Assembly: GCF_900635815.1 (NCBI RefSeq)
Contig: NZ_LR134173.1
Span: 1,706,001-1,770,000 of the forward strand
DNA: 64,000 nt
From: Legionella cherrii
GTDB taxonomy: Bacteria; Pseudomonadota; Gammaproteobacteria; Legionellales; Legionellaceae
Direction: 5' to 3'
Of this stretch, positions 42,631-52,449 are shown piece after piece; position 1 is the first letter of the stretch; each line of letters starts with the position of its first letter. The notes below the pieces were generated by a model. That model saw nothing but the letters and a program-made list of their open reading frames with translations, ran no database searches and was not told the DNA's origin. A program made the translations under genes and the position numbers.

Positions 42631-45600
42631 ATGAGTTCGACAAAGCATCAAAGCCTCACTTGGGCACATCCGCTCGTACAGGAATGGTTTATCCAAAAAG
42701 TAGGTGAACCCACAGAACCGCAAGAGCAGGGATGGCCCTTTATTTTATCAGGAAATGATACCCTGATTTCCTCGCCTACGGGTTCAGGAAAAACTCTGGC
42801 CGCATTTTTAGCGTGCTTAGATGGTTTAGTACGTAAGGCAATATCAGGAAGTTTGCAGGATCTAACCGAGATTTTATACGTTTCACCGCTTAAAGCACTG
42901 AGTAATGACGTGCAAAAAAACTTACTTGTACCCCTTCAGGAAATTACTGAATTAGCCAAAGAGCGTGGTATTTATTTACCTGAAATTCGTGTGGCTGTGA
43001 GAACAGGAGATACTCCAACCAGTGAACGTCAAAAAATGCTCAAGCAGCCACCACATATTTTAATCACTACACCGGAGTCTTTTTATATTTTACTCACTGC
43101 AGAAAAAAGTCGTGTTAATTTAGCGGGTATCCATACAGTGATTGTCGATGAAATTCATGCTTTAGCAAATAACAAACGAGGTGCGCATTTGGCGTTATCT
43201 CTCGAGCGCTTGGAAGCACTTACCCTTAAACCATTCGTTCGGATTGGATTGTCTGCTACTCAAAAACCTTTAGAAACGGTAGCGCATTTTTTAACTGGTG
43301 CTAAAAAGTCCAGTGTGAAATTAGTCAATATAGGACATGCACGCCAATTAGATTTGCAAGTTGTTGTTCCTGAAAGTGAGTTAACCGCTGTTGCCTCTAA
43401 TGAGATGTGGGATGAACTATACGACAAAATCGCCACTTATGCCGGTGAAAATCGTTCCACTTTAGTATTTGTAAACACTCGAAAATTGGCGGAGCGGGTT
43501 GCCCATCATTTGGAACAACGTTTAGGCGAGCATAAGGTTTTGGCCCATCATGGGAGCCTATCGCGAAAACTAAGGCTGGAAGCAGAAACAAAATTAAAAA
43601 AAGGCGAACTCCAAGTATTAGTTGCCACCGCGTCTTTGGAGTTGGGAATTGATATTGGAAGCATTGATTTGGTGTGTCAAATTGGATCACCACGTGCTAT
43701 TGCTACCGCATTGCAACGAATCGGTAGAGCAGGGCACTGGCATGCAGCCATTTCTAAAGGACGTATTTTTGCCACAACACGTGATGAATTATTAGAATGT
43801 GCTGCTCTGGTTTATGCAATACGCCAAGGTGATTTGGATCAGTTGATTATCCCGCAAGAGCCTTTAGATATTTTAGCGCAGCAAATCGTGGCCGCATGTG
43901 CCACCCAAGATTGGGAAGAGAACTTACTCTTTCGCTATTTTAAAAAGGCTTACCCTTATCACCATCTAACATGGGAAAAGTTTGATGAACTTCTTACGAT
44001 GTTGTCTGAGGGAGTTTCCGGATCACGAGGACGCTATGGCGCATATATTCATAGAGACCAAGTGAATCACATGATTAAGGCACGGCGCGGTAGTCGACTG
44101 GCAGCGATTACCAGTGGGGGCGCCATCCCGGATAATGGTTTGTTTACTGTTATTGCAATGCCTGATAATGCTATGGTAGGCACTTTGGATGAAGACTTTG
44201 CTGTAGAGAGTAGTCGCGGTGATATTTTTTTATTAGGTACGAATTCCTGGAAAATACTTCGTATTGAGAATGGGCGTGTGCTCGTGGAAGATGCTCATGG
44301 TGCACCGCCTAGCGTGCCTTTTTGGCTTGGTGAAGCTCCCGCACGAAGCATTGAACTATCACAACACGTTTCGCATATGCGTGAAAAAATTAGTAAATTG
44401 TTGCCAGAAAAAAGTCCACCAATTGTTGATATAAAGCATCACCCTGAAATTAAGACTGCCATTCAATGGTTGATGAGTCATTGTGGCTTAGATGATTGCG
44501 CTGCAGAACAATTATTAGAGTATGTCCGTTTAGGACGGCAAATTCTCGGTGCGGTTCCGACACAAAAAACAGTCATTGCAGAACGTTTTTTTGATGAAAG
44601 CGGCGGCATGCAACTAATCATCCATGCGCCTTTTGGAGCCCGTATCAATAAGGCTTGGGGATTGGCTTTACGCAAGAAATTTTGCCGCTCATTTAATTTT
44701 GAATTGCAAGCCGCGGCTACTGATAATGGATTAAATATCTCTTTGGCAGAACAACACAGCTTTCCTTTGTCGGATGTTTTTCATTTTTTACATACTAATA
44801 CCTTAAAAGACGTTGTTACCCAAGCGGTGTTGCAATCCCCTTTATTAGGTGTGCGCTTTCGTGCTGTCGCTTCACGATCCTTGTCACTATTACGTTTTCG
44901 TGGCGGTAAAAAAACGCCTCCCAACATTCAACGGATGTTGGCGGATGATTTGTTGGCGGCTGTATTTCCAGATGCAGCAGCATGTCAGGATAATTTGGGG
45001 GGGCGGGATGTAGTGTTGCCTGAACATCCCCTTATCGAAGAGACCATGAAAGATATTCTAACAGAAGCTTTAGACATTGATGGCTTAACGGAAGTGATCG
45101 ATGCTATTGAATCCAAACACATTAAGTGTCTCGCGGTTGATACTCCAGTACCTTCTGTATTTTCTCATGAAATTTTAAATGCTAATCCTTATGCATTTTT
45201 AGATGATGCCCCTTTAGAGGAGCGACGTTCACGAGCAGTAGAAATGCGTCGTGTACTCCCTGAAGCATTGTTGGAAGAAGTAGGTAAGCTAGACCCCAAA
45301 GCGGTCACCGAAGTTCAGGAACACGCTTGGCCAGATATCCGCTCTGCAGATGAATTACATGATGTACTGCAAACAGTGATTGTTTTTCCCGAAATGATTC
45401 ACTTATCTGAGTATCAAGCAACATTACCCATTTGGAAAAAATATTTTATTGAATTGCAACTCGAAGGACGAGCGGTATTAGCTACGGTTACAGGCAAAAA
45501 TTATTATGTCCCTGCTGAAAAAAAGAAGACTTTTCACTGTATTTTTCCACAAGCACTATTTAGCAACGAAATGGTTGATATTGAGGAAAAGTCATGCACA

Positions 45601-46887
45601 CAAGACGAGGGTATCTTGAAAGCAATTCGTGGCTGGCTTGCGCATACAGGACCAATCACTCAAAAGACACTCGCTGATTGTTTGCAACTTTCACCCTTGG
45701 ATGTCGAACATGCCCTATTAAAATTGGAAGCGAGTGGTTATCTATTGCGTGGGAGCTTTCGAGCAGAGTGTGCTGGTGATATCGAATGGTGTGAACGGCG
45801 TTTGTTAGCACGGATCCATCGTTACACTACAGAATCGTTACGTAAACAGATTAAACCCGTTACTCGAGCTCAATTTATGGCCTGGTTACTCAAATGGCAA
45901 CATGTGGCAAAAGGAAATCAATTACGTGGAGAGAGTGGACTGTTGGAGGTGATCAAGCAACTTCAAGGCTTTGAGCTTGCGGCTAATGCATGGGAATCGG
46001 ATATCTTTCCTGCACGAGTACACGATTATGATCTGTTGATGTTAGATAAACTGTGTATGAGTGGTCTTGTCGGTTGGGGGCGTGTGTCCCCTCATCCTTC
46101 GATAGCCGTTGGGGACGAAGAAACGAAGAAATCAAGACGTTTATCCCCTAGTCGAAATGCACCGATTACGTTTTTTGTGCGAGAGGAAGCCGATTGGATT
46201 CCACCACATGCACTTGTTGATAATATCGAAGAGGTGGAGAGCTTAAGCCATCCTGCACGCAATATTTACCAATTTTTACAAAAATACGGTGCTTCCTTTT
46301 ACGCGGATATCGTGCGTGGTACGGGAAATCTGAAAGTAGAAGTAGAAAATGGTTTATGGGAATTGGTAGCAGCGGGTATGGTCACAGCAGACAGTTTTGA
46401 TAATGTACGCACCCTGATTAGTACAAAACGTAAATACAGCAGCCGACATCGACGGAGACCGTTGTTTCCACTGAGTACGGGACGTTGGTCTTTATTGCAT
46501 GTGCATGCGCAAGCAGATCAAGAAAAACGAGTGGAAGCCGCATGTCGGATGTTATTGAAGCGATATGGAGTGGTATTTCGTGATTTGCTTGTGCGCGAGA
46601 AAAATATTCCACGTTGGCGTGATTTATTGATTTTCTTGAGACGCCTTGAATTACGTGGTGAAGTACGAGGTGGTCGTTTTGTTGATGGATTTTTAGGCGA
46701 ACAATTTGCTTTACCTTATGCTGTAGACTCTTTGCGGGCGATGCGAAATGAAGAAGTGGATGAGATGCCGCAAATCATTTCATCAGTAGATCCTTTGAAT
46801 TTAGTGGGAATTGTATTACCAGGCGATCGGGTTTCGGCAGCAATGAAGTCGGAGATTCGCTTGGTTGGAGGAACAGTGACTTTGTAG
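42631..46887 (+). CDS. lhr: Lhr-type DEAD/DEAH helicase
   Basis: This 1418-residue superfamily 2 helicase has Walker A SPTGSGKT (48-55), DEIH Walker B (173-176), LSAT (207-210) and motif VI QRIGRAGH (362-369), followed by the Lhr winged-helix and core domains, and a long C-terminal extension that includes further winged-helix-like segments (about 1000-1400). Lhr proteins are 3'-to-5' ssDNA translocases and DNA:RNA unwinding helicases linked to mitomycin-C damage repair. The length is close to E. coli Lhr (1538). It seems intact. It is preceded by small unknown genes and convergent with pncB. Confidence 0.95.
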   Translation: MSSTKHQSLTWAHPLVQEWFIQKVGEPTEPQEQGWPFILSGNDTLISSPTGSGKTLAAFLACLDGLVRKAISGSLQDLTEILYVSPLKALSNDVQKNLLVPLQEITELAKERGIYLPEIRVAVRTGDTPTSERQKMLKQPPHILITTPESFYILLTAEKSRVNLAGIHTVIVDEIHALANNKRGAHLALSLERLEALTLKPFVRIGLSATQKPLETVAHFLTGAKKSSVKLVNIGHARQLDLQVVVPESELTAVASNEMWDELYDKIATYAGENRSTLVFVNTRKLAERVAHHLEQRLGEHKVLAHHGSLSRKLRLEAETKLKKGELQVLVATASLELGIDIGSIDLVCQIGSPRAIATALQRIGRAGHWHAAISKGRIFATTRDELLECAALVYAIRQGDLDQLIIPQEPLDILAQQIVAACATQDWEENLLFRYFKKAYPYHHLTWEKFDELLTMLSEGVSGSRGRYGAYIHRDQVNHMIKARRGSRLAAITSGGAIPDNGLFTVIAMPDNAMVGTLDEDFAVESSRGDIFLLGTNSWKILRIENGRVLVEDAHGAPPSVPFWLGEAPARSIELSQHVSHMREKISKLLPEKSPPIVDIKHHPEIKTAIQWLMSHCGLDDCAAEQLLEYVRLGRQILGAVPTQKTVIAERFFDESGGMQLIIHAPFGARINKAWGLALRKKFCRSFNFELQAAATDNGLNISLAEQHSFPLSDVFHFLHTNTLKDVVTQAVLQSPLLGVRFRAVASRSLSLLRFRGGKKTPPNIQRMLADDLLAAVFPDAAACQDNLGGRDVVLPEHPLIEETMKDILTEALDIDGLTEVIDAIESKHIKCLAVDTPVPSVFSHEILNANPYAFLDDAPLEERRSRAVEMRRVLPEALLEEVGKLDPKAVTEVQEHAWPDIRSADELHDVLQTVIVFPEMIHLSEYQATLPIWKKYFIELQLEGRAVLATVTGKNYYVPAEKKKTFHCIFPQALFSNEMVDIEEKSCTQDEGILKAIRGWLAHTGPITQKTLADCLQLSPLDVEHALLKLEASGYLLRGSFRAECAGDIEWCERRLLARIHRYTTESLRKQIKPVTRAQFMAWLLKWQHVAKGNQLRGESGLLEVIKQLQGFELAANAWESDIFPARVHDYDLLMLDKLCMSGLVGWGRVSPHPSIAVGDEETKKSRRLSPSRNAPITFFVREEADWIPPHALVDNIEEVESLSHPARNIYQFLQKYGASFYADIVRGTGNLKVEVENGLWELVAAGMVTADSFDNVRTLISTKRKYSSRHRRRPLFPLSTGRWSLLHVHAQADQEKRVEAACRMLLKRYGVVFRDLLVREKNIPRWRDLLIFLRRLELRGEVRGGRFVDGFLGEQFALPYAVDSLRAMRNEEVDEMPQIISSVDPLNLVGIVLPGDRVSAAMKSEIRLVGGTVTL

Positions 46888-46976
46888 ATTCGGTTTATGG
46901 TTAGGCTAGGCTATTAAGCTCAGCGGTTGGCATAAAATCCCATCTTCCGATAGGCAGGGTGGAGGTCAATTTATAA

Positions 46977-47023
46977 CACCCTCATCCGCCCAGCGGGCAC
47001 CTTCTTCCCCAAGGGGGGGAGGG
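46977..47023. repeat. REP-like repeat, copy 2
   Basis: CACCCTCATCCGCCCAGCGG then GCACCTTCTTCCCCAAGGGG matches the repeat at 37973-38017, with paired CCGCCC/GGGC and CCCC/GGGG arms. It lies between convergent lhr and pncB and may help end both transcripts. The rest of the 46888-47108 gap holds no gene. Confidence 0.7.
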
Positions 47024-47108
47024 ATGTTTTATGAGTGTTCAACTCCATGTTGATTGGATGTGTGGGTGCCAATTCTGAGCAGCAAACAGGAAATCATAGT
47101 TGGGACTT

Positions 47109-48515
47109 TTAGAACTCATTTTTATATTTTTTAATGAGTTCATTGCGTTTTATTTTAAGTTGTTCACTTAAACCTACCCGATAGGTGCTGGGGGTATCAT
47201 GCCGTTTGTATTCTTCAGGTAGTTGACTCAATCGTGTTCTACTGTATTCGGCGATTTCCAGTAAGGTTTTTGATGGCATAAGCCGCTTGCCATGTTCCAT
47301 GACTTTTTGCAATAAAGGTTCTTGCCGATAATGATCGTGAGATAATAATTGCTCCATTTCAAAAGGAGCATAGACTTTATCTAATTTCGTCTCATCCATA
47401 AGTCCAACAACGTCCATGCCTAAAAAGGCATCTTGATGCACTAAGCGAAATACCTGTTTTTTATAAGGCAAAGTGATTTTTGTTGTTGATTCAGAAAGTT
47501 TAAGTCGTGGTTTTTCATTGGCAAAAGCCAGTTTATATACTCCATCTAGAGCAGCATCTGGGGCGCCGATAACCAAATTTGTACCCACACCAAAAATATC
47601 AATAGGTGCTTTTTGTTCACGCAGGGTTTTAATTTTCGATTCATCTAATTGATTGGAGGCAACTATTTTTACATAATGCAAACCTGCTTCATCCAACAGG
47701 TGTCGTGATTTTTTTGCCAAACCTGCCAAATCACCACTATCTAGGCGAATTGCATGCAATCGATGCCCCTGTTGCTCCATTTCTTTGCCTATGCGAATCG
47801 CATTAGGTACACCGCTTTCCAGGGTACTGTATGTATCAACAAGCAGGGTACAATTATTAGGCCAGATTTCAGCAAAATCACGAAAGGCAGCTAATTCACT
47901 GTCATAACTTTGGATGAATGAATGAGCCATAGTTCCAGAAATAGGGATATCATAATCACGTCCTGCACAGACATTACTTGTGGCATCAAACCCACCAACT
48001 ATCGCCGCACGACTGGCAAAATACCCTCCCGGGCCTTGTGCTCTACGCAAACCAAAATCAACTAATTGACAATCTCCTGCAACGTGTCGTATTCGACTTG
48101 CTTTTGTCGCGATAAGAGTTTGAAAATTGAGTAAATTCAAAAGAATGGTTTCAATCAGTTGCGCCTCGAGCATATTGGCTTCTACGGTCACAATGGGTGC
48201 AGTAGGAAAAACGATATCTCCCTCTGATAGAGCGTAAATTGTTCCATTAAAGCGAAAGGTTTGCAGATACTCAAGAAACTCAGGATGCATCCCTTTACTT
48301 GTTAAAAAATGAATATCAGATTCATTGAAATGATAGTTTTCTAGTATTTCCAATAAATCTGCTAAACCTGCAAAAACAGCGTATCCCGAACCGAATGGAA
48401 GTTTTCTAAAAAAATAATCAAAGACAGCATTAGTATTTTGGTGGCCTTTCAAAAAATAAACCTGTGCCATCGTTAATTGATATTGATCGGTATAACTTCC
48501 GGTAAAATCAAACAT
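47109..48515 (-). CDS. pncB: Nicotinate phosphoribosyltransferase
   Basis: This 468-residue enzyme converts nicotinate plus PRPP (with ATP) to nicotinate mononucleotide in NAD salvage. Diagnostic segments are TGSYTDQYQLTMAQVYF at the N-terminus, FGLRRAQGPGGYFASRAAIV, GTMAHSFIQSYDSELAAFRD and AIRLDSGDLAGLAKKSR. The length and GPGG/DSGDL motifs fit the NAPRT class rather than NAMPT. The catalytic His region (GTMAHSF) is intact. It is monocistronic and convergent with lhr. Legionella-type intracellular growth relies on host precursors, so salvage is plausible (inference). Confidence 0.93.
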   Translation of the reverse strand: MFDFTGSYTDQYQLTMAQVYFLKGHQNTNAVFDYFFRKLPFGSGYAVFAGLADLLEILENYHFNESDIHFLTSKGMHPEFLEYLQTFRFNGTIYALSEGDIVFPTAPIVTVEANMLEAQLIETILLNLLNFQTLIATKASRIRHVAGDCQLVDFGLRRAQGPGGYFASRAAIVGGFDATSNVCAGRDYDIPISGTMAHSFIQSYDSELAAFRDFAEIWPNNCTLLVDTYSTLESGVPNAIRIGKEMEQQGHRLHAIRLDSGDLAGLAKKSRHLLDEAGLHYVKIVASNQLDESKIKTLREQKAPIDIFGVGTNLVIGAPDAALDGVYKLAFANEKPRLKLSESTTKITLPYKKQVFRLVHQDAFLGMDVVGLMDETKLDKVYAPFEMEQLLSHDHYRQEPLLQKVMEHGKRLMPSKTLLEIAEYSRTRLSQLPEEYKRHDTPSTYRVGLSEQLKIKRNELIKKYKNEF

Positions 48516-48911
48516 TTTTAGTAGACATCCTTCGTATGCAATAAAATACTGTGCAGTGATAACAAACTGATTATATTGCCATAATAGTTGCTGAAATACA
48601 CTTCCTGTAAAAGTTCTAACACATAATTACTCTGAGTTAATAGGGGAATAATGATGTCTTAGCGGTAATCATAAGGGCGGTGGCAGGCTTGTGGCTAATC
48701 CACGTTTTAAGAAAATAGGCTGAGTTGTTGTTAAGCATTTGAAAAATTTAAAATAAACGACATACGCTTAGAGTTTAAGAAAATGTATATTTTGTCATCC
48801 GTTTAACTAAAATGTCAGTCATTTGAATTAATTGTTGACTAAAACCCAGCATCCTGTGTTAGATTTTAGTTCATGAAATTGATCGTAGCCCAATGAGACA
48901 GGAGGTAAAGG
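48516..48911. other. Gene-free region between pncB and the next gene
   Basis: I see no gene, tRNA or clear hairpin. It is AT-rich with several T/A-rich hexamers that could be promoters for the divergent pncB and the unknown gene at 48912. AGGAGGT just before 48912 is the ribosome-binding site. Confidence 0.4.
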
Positions 48912-50231
48912 ATGAAGGTCGGCGAGTTTAAACAGCAGGTTATAGAGCTTAGAAGCAATATCGATCCATTAAAAACGCCTTCAGAGGTTCTTGGCCTCAT
49001 CTCCAAATTATCTGAGCTATTCGAGCCGCTTAATGACCAATTTGATCTGAATTCCGACATGATGGTTCCTGTGAAAGAACTCATGAATCAATTCTGGAAT
49101 TTGGTTATTCGTAATATCCCTTGTGAACAAAGTGAGCAATGGAATACTGCAGCATATGTCATGCCTTGGCTTACTTTACAACAATCCTTGGTGAAAGTTG
49201 GTTTAATGAATGCTGATTTTCATCATCCTATTTTGTATGAAGAATTAAAAAATCATTTTAATCGTCTGTCAGTGACGAATGACTCATTGAAGATTACCGA
49301 GCTTATGCCCTTATTGATTCGTGCGAGTCGAATGCTCGGCTATGCTGAGGTGAGTCAACTGGGACATTATCCATTTTTCAAATTGAATGAGAAAATTAGT
49401 GCGAACAGGCCACAAGAAATTGAGAAACTTGAAGACATCATGTTTCTGCTCAGGTCCATTTTATATTTAATGTATAAATATTGTACTTTGAAGCAACTCG
49501 CATTAATCCCATCCTTGATTTATTTTCGTTATCCTACGACAGATGAAGAGCGACGTTCTGAATTGGCAATTTTTAACTGGCTTACTCAGCACACTTTGGA
49601 GTGTACTCAATTTTTCAGTTCTCATGATGATTACATTAATATGCGCTCGATTAAAGAAATTGATGCATTGCATAATGCGGCTCATTTATTACCTAAAGAG
49701 CGTAAAAATTTCCTTAATGCGACGAATGAAAATCGTTGGATTTATCTTTTTACTCACCAATCCAGAGGTCGGCCTGCCTTTTTAGAGGAACAGGATGCCT
49801 CGGTAAAAGAAACCCTTCGTTTATTGAGGCAGGATTTTAACAGCCAAAAAGATAAGTCTTTTACAGCGATTTGGGGTTTTGCCTTCTTGGTCAAAATGCA
49901 AGCACGAATTCTGTCTCCTAGTGAGGCAAAAATTGTCCATGCTGCAACTTATGCCTTTTGCATGGAAAAATATATTGAGCTGTTTAATTTCAGTGAGGAC
50001 TCCAAAAATTCGTTTTCAGTACATTCTGAATGGGAGTCAGTAAAATGTCAGGCCGCAGAAAAAAGAAAATTAGCGGCAATTAATGGCCAATCAGTGAAAT
50101 TGGGTTTTTTTGAAACCTTAGCCGTAAGCCAGGGGCGATTAAAAAAATTAATTAATTTTCTTGAGGAGAATCAAACATCCGATTCAGAAGATTTTAGCTC
50201 CTCTGGGGAAACTCCCTCAATGAGCAATTGA
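48912..50231 (+). CDS. Hypothetical helical protein, effector-like tail
   Basis: This 439-residue protein is not recognised. It is helical throughout without signal peptide or membrane span. The C-terminus is LEENQTSDSEDFSSSGETPS followed by MSN, a Glu/Ser/Thr-rich tail like the 'E-block' and small-residue pattern of Dot/Icm-translocated proteins. This is only suggestive. An excellent ribosome-binding site, ACAGGAGGTAAAGG, precedes ATG. It is flanked by AT-rich gaps and is likely monocistronic. Confidence 0.8.
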   Translation: MKVGEFKQQVIELRSNIDPLKTPSEVLGLISKLSELFEPLNDQFDLNSDMMVPVKELMNQFWNLVIRNIPCEQSEQWNTAAYVMPWLTLQQSLVKVGLMNADFHHPILYEELKNHFNRLSVTNDSLKITELMPLLIRASRMLGYAEVSQLGHYPFFKLNEKISANRPQEIEKLEDIMFLLRSILYLMYKYCTLKQLALIPSLIYFRYPTTDEERRSELAIFNWLTQHTLECTQFFSSHDDYINMRSIKEIDALHNAAHLLPKERKNFLNATNENRWIYLFTHQSRGRPAFLEEQDASVKETLRLLRQDFNSQKDKSFTAIWGFAFLVKMQARILSPSEAKIVHAATYAFCMEKYIELFNFSEDSKNSFSVHSEWESVKCQAAEKRKLAAINGQSVKLGFFETLAVSQGRLKKLINFLEENQTSDSEDFSSSGETPSMSN

Positions 50232-50483
50232 GTAATCGCGCATGGGGTTTTCCCATGTTGTGATGTTTTTCTGAAGTATCATTTAGACTCATAATTATTT
50301 TTTTCATGGGTTACAGAGCTCTGTTCTAAAAATTTATAAATCAACGCTGTTTGCAATTTGAAAACAATTTTTTATCTAAAAATTATTCTACTTGAAATTT
50401 GCTTTTCCATATTGAGTAACATATATTTATTATTAACTTATGTACCTTAAAATCATTTTAAGTGATTAAGAAAAGGAGTTCTT

Positions 50484-50900
50484 ATGCGTGCCATTAATAA
50501 GCTTTCTCTAGCCACAATGTTAGGTGTTTTGGCGGTATCCCCAAGTGTCTATTCTGCAGATGCATCTGATATTTCGGGATCCTATAAATGTTCCTATCAT
50601 GATCCATTTACTACTCCTAATGACGGAACTGAAACGGTCGTATTTAAAAAAAATGGGGATGTTTATAAAGTTTCAGGTATTCCTACCGGAAGTGTATTTC
50701 CATATTACATTGGTAAGGGAATATTTAATAAAGATGTTCCTAATGCAATTGGCTACATTTTTTGGCAACCTAAATCTCCAACGGTAACAACAGTCCAAAT
50801 TTTCACAATTAAACCCGATGGCTCTTTGGATGGTGTTTTTGCAGAAAGCAACAAGGATAAGGGTGGTACTGAAACGTGCACCAAAGTAACGCAACAATAG
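50484..50900 (+). CDS. Small exported protein, paralogue A
   Basis: This 138-residue protein has a signal peptide (INKLSLATMLGVLAVSPSVYSA). The mature part starts with GSYKCSYHDP and ends GTETCTKVTQQ, with two Cys likely forming a disulphide, and a central FWQP/TIKPDGSL pattern. It shares this plan with the next gene: the pair are tandem paralogues. The fold is likely an all-beta, lipocalin-like domain (inference). AAGGAGTTCTT precedes ATG. The function is unknown. Confidence 0.85.
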   Translation: MRAINKLSLATMLGVLAVSPSVYSADASDISGSYKCSYHDPFTTPNDGTETVVFKKNGDVYKVSGIPTGSVFPYYIGKGIFNKDVPNAIGYIFWQPKSPTVTTVQIFTIKPDGSLDGVFAESNKDKGGTETCTKVTQQ

Positions 50901-50942
50901 AATTAACGCGTATAAAGGTGATTATGAGAAAAGGAATTTATT

Positions 50943-51431
50943 ATGAAAACTGTGATTAAGAATGTTTATTTAGTTACTGCATTATCCCTATCAACGATAA
51001 CAGCTTATGCAGATAACACAAGTACAAGCAATTCCAATACCTCGACAAGCAATACTGGTTCCACAACAAGTAATGCAGGTACGGCTTCAAGTTCAAGTAA
51101 TAACAGTACTTCTTCTGTGCTGGGGAATTATCAATGCCAACGTACTGACGCTGCAAATAATACGGTCTCTTATCCTATGAGTATTACCAAAACAGGCGAT
51201 ACATTTACTTTAGAATGGGATACTAGTGCTGGTGATCCGGTTCTTTATGGTACCGGTGTTATGCATCCTAATTTAACGAACGTTATTTCAGCTTCATTCT
51301 GGGATCCTAGAAAGCCTGATACAATAGGAATTCAAATGATTGAAGTGAAGCCAGATGGTTCATTGCAATCCAATTGGGTATTGCAATCTGACAACACGCT
51401 TGGAACAGAAACGTGTACTAGAGGCAAATAA
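50943..51431 (+). CDS. Small exported protein, paralogue B
   Basis: This 162-residue protein has a signal peptide (VYLVTALSLSTITAYA-DN) followed by a 40-residue Ser/Thr/Asn-rich linker, then the same domain as its neighbour: GNYQCQRTDA, GTGVMHPNLTNVI, FWDPRKPDTIG, VKPDGSL and GTETCTRGK. Two Cys are conserved between the paralogues. It is separated by 42 bp from paralogue A and ends at a strong terminator, so the two form an operon. The low-complexity linker is absent from A. The function is unknown. Confidence 0.85.
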   Translation: MKTVIKNVYLVTALSLSTITAYADNTSTSNSNTSTSNTGSTTSNAGTASSSSNNSTSSVLGNYQCQRTDAANNTVSYPMSITKTGDTFTLEWDTSAGDPVLYGTGVMHPNLTNVISASFWDPRKPDTIGIQMIEVKPDGSLQSNWVLQSDNTLGTETCTRGK

Positions 51432-51464
51432 CTAGGTAGTAGACGTTGTGTAATCCAAAAAAGG

Positions 51465-51498
51465 AAGGGTTACTTTTTATCGTAACCCTTTACTTTTT
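51465..51498 (+). terminator. Rho-independent terminator of the paralogue pair
   Basis: A perfect 9-bp stem AAGGGTTAC (51465-51473) / GTAACCCTT (51482-51490) with an 8-nt loop is followed by TACTTTTTA. It is preceded by AAAAAAGG, giving a partly bidirectional shape. Confidence 0.8.
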
Positions 51499-51599
51499 AT
51501 ACCTTTGTTAAAGCAATCGCATAATTATCCGATATTTCTAAACTATTTATCCAACAAAGTCCTGTTCCGTAAGGCTTTTTCATCAAACAGTTAAAGAAT

Positions 51600-52217
51600 T
51601 CATAATTTATTTTTCATTTTATAAAGCATAATAGCGAGTGGTTCTTTGAGAAAATAACGTGAAAAATATTTGTGTTTGGTCCAGCATAGGCTATTTACCG
51701 CGGGCGAGCTGACTGCATCAAGATGAAATTTTTGCGCCACTAAAAGAGCTCTGGGGGCATGAAAAGGTTCAGTCACTAAGATTATGGTTTTCAAATGATT
51801 TGCTTGAACTATTGGTTGAGAAAAAAGAAGGTTTTCATAAGTAGAAGTTGAAGCAGATTCTAGCAGGATATCTTTGGCGGGCACTCCTAATGATAGGGCA
51901 ATTTCTTTCATTGTGTATGCTTCATTTGTTCCATCTTCCCTATCGTTACCCCCTGAAAAAAGAAGTTTGGGTGCATAGTGAGCTTTATATAAATCAACTG
52001 CGTGTTTTACACGAGCTACAAGGCATGGATTGTATGTGTTAGCCCAATAAGCTTTAGCACCAAGAACTAAAATAACATCCGCTGTTTTTTTCTGATCATG
52101 TTCAGCGGTTTTAATAATATAAACAGCCAAAATCGAATAAACAGCAAGCAATGAAAACAAAACCAGAATACCAATTTGTATGAACAGCTTCATAAGTCGC
52201 TCAATAAGGGGGCTCAT
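51600..52217 (-). CDS. YdcF/SanA-type DUF218 protein
   Basis: This 205-residue protein has an N-terminal membrane anchor (about 10-35) and a DUF218/YdcF domain: VILVLGAKAYWANTYNPCLV, then LLFSGGNDREDGTNEAYTMK, AKDILLESASTSTYENLLFS and LVTEPFHAPRALLVA. The family includes SanA and ElyC, envelope integrity proteins linked to peptidoglycan or lipid-carrier homeostasis. The catalytic role is unproven. An alternative start (ATG 52193, MKLFIQIG) is possible, because the first ATG has no clear ribosome-binding site. It is monocistronic. Confidence 0.9.
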   Translation of the reverse strand: MSPLIERLMKLFIQIGILVLFSLLAVYSILAVYIIKTAEHDQKKTADVILVLGAKAYWANTYNPCLVARVKHAVDLYKAHYAPKLLFSGGNDREDGTNEAYTMKEIALSLGVPAKDILLESASTSTYENLLFSQPIVQANHLKTIILVTEPFHAPRALLVAQKFHLDAVSSPAVNSLCWTKHKYFSRYFLKEPLAIMLYKMKNKL

Positions 52218-52449
52218 TTTAAAAAAATAATTTTAACAGATTATGAGCAGGGATTCATGAAACAAAAAAATCCTATGCCCCAGATGGTTTGAGAGCGCAT
52301 TAACTGTGAAACAATTTGCTTGTTACTTCTTAATGATGTCAATCCCGCCTGAGCAGGAAAGACATCAATTGAGATCACACGGATATTCTTTATGCAAAAT
52401 TCTGCTATGTACAAAAGTGACGATACCTCGAAGAAATCAGTCTTTATGA

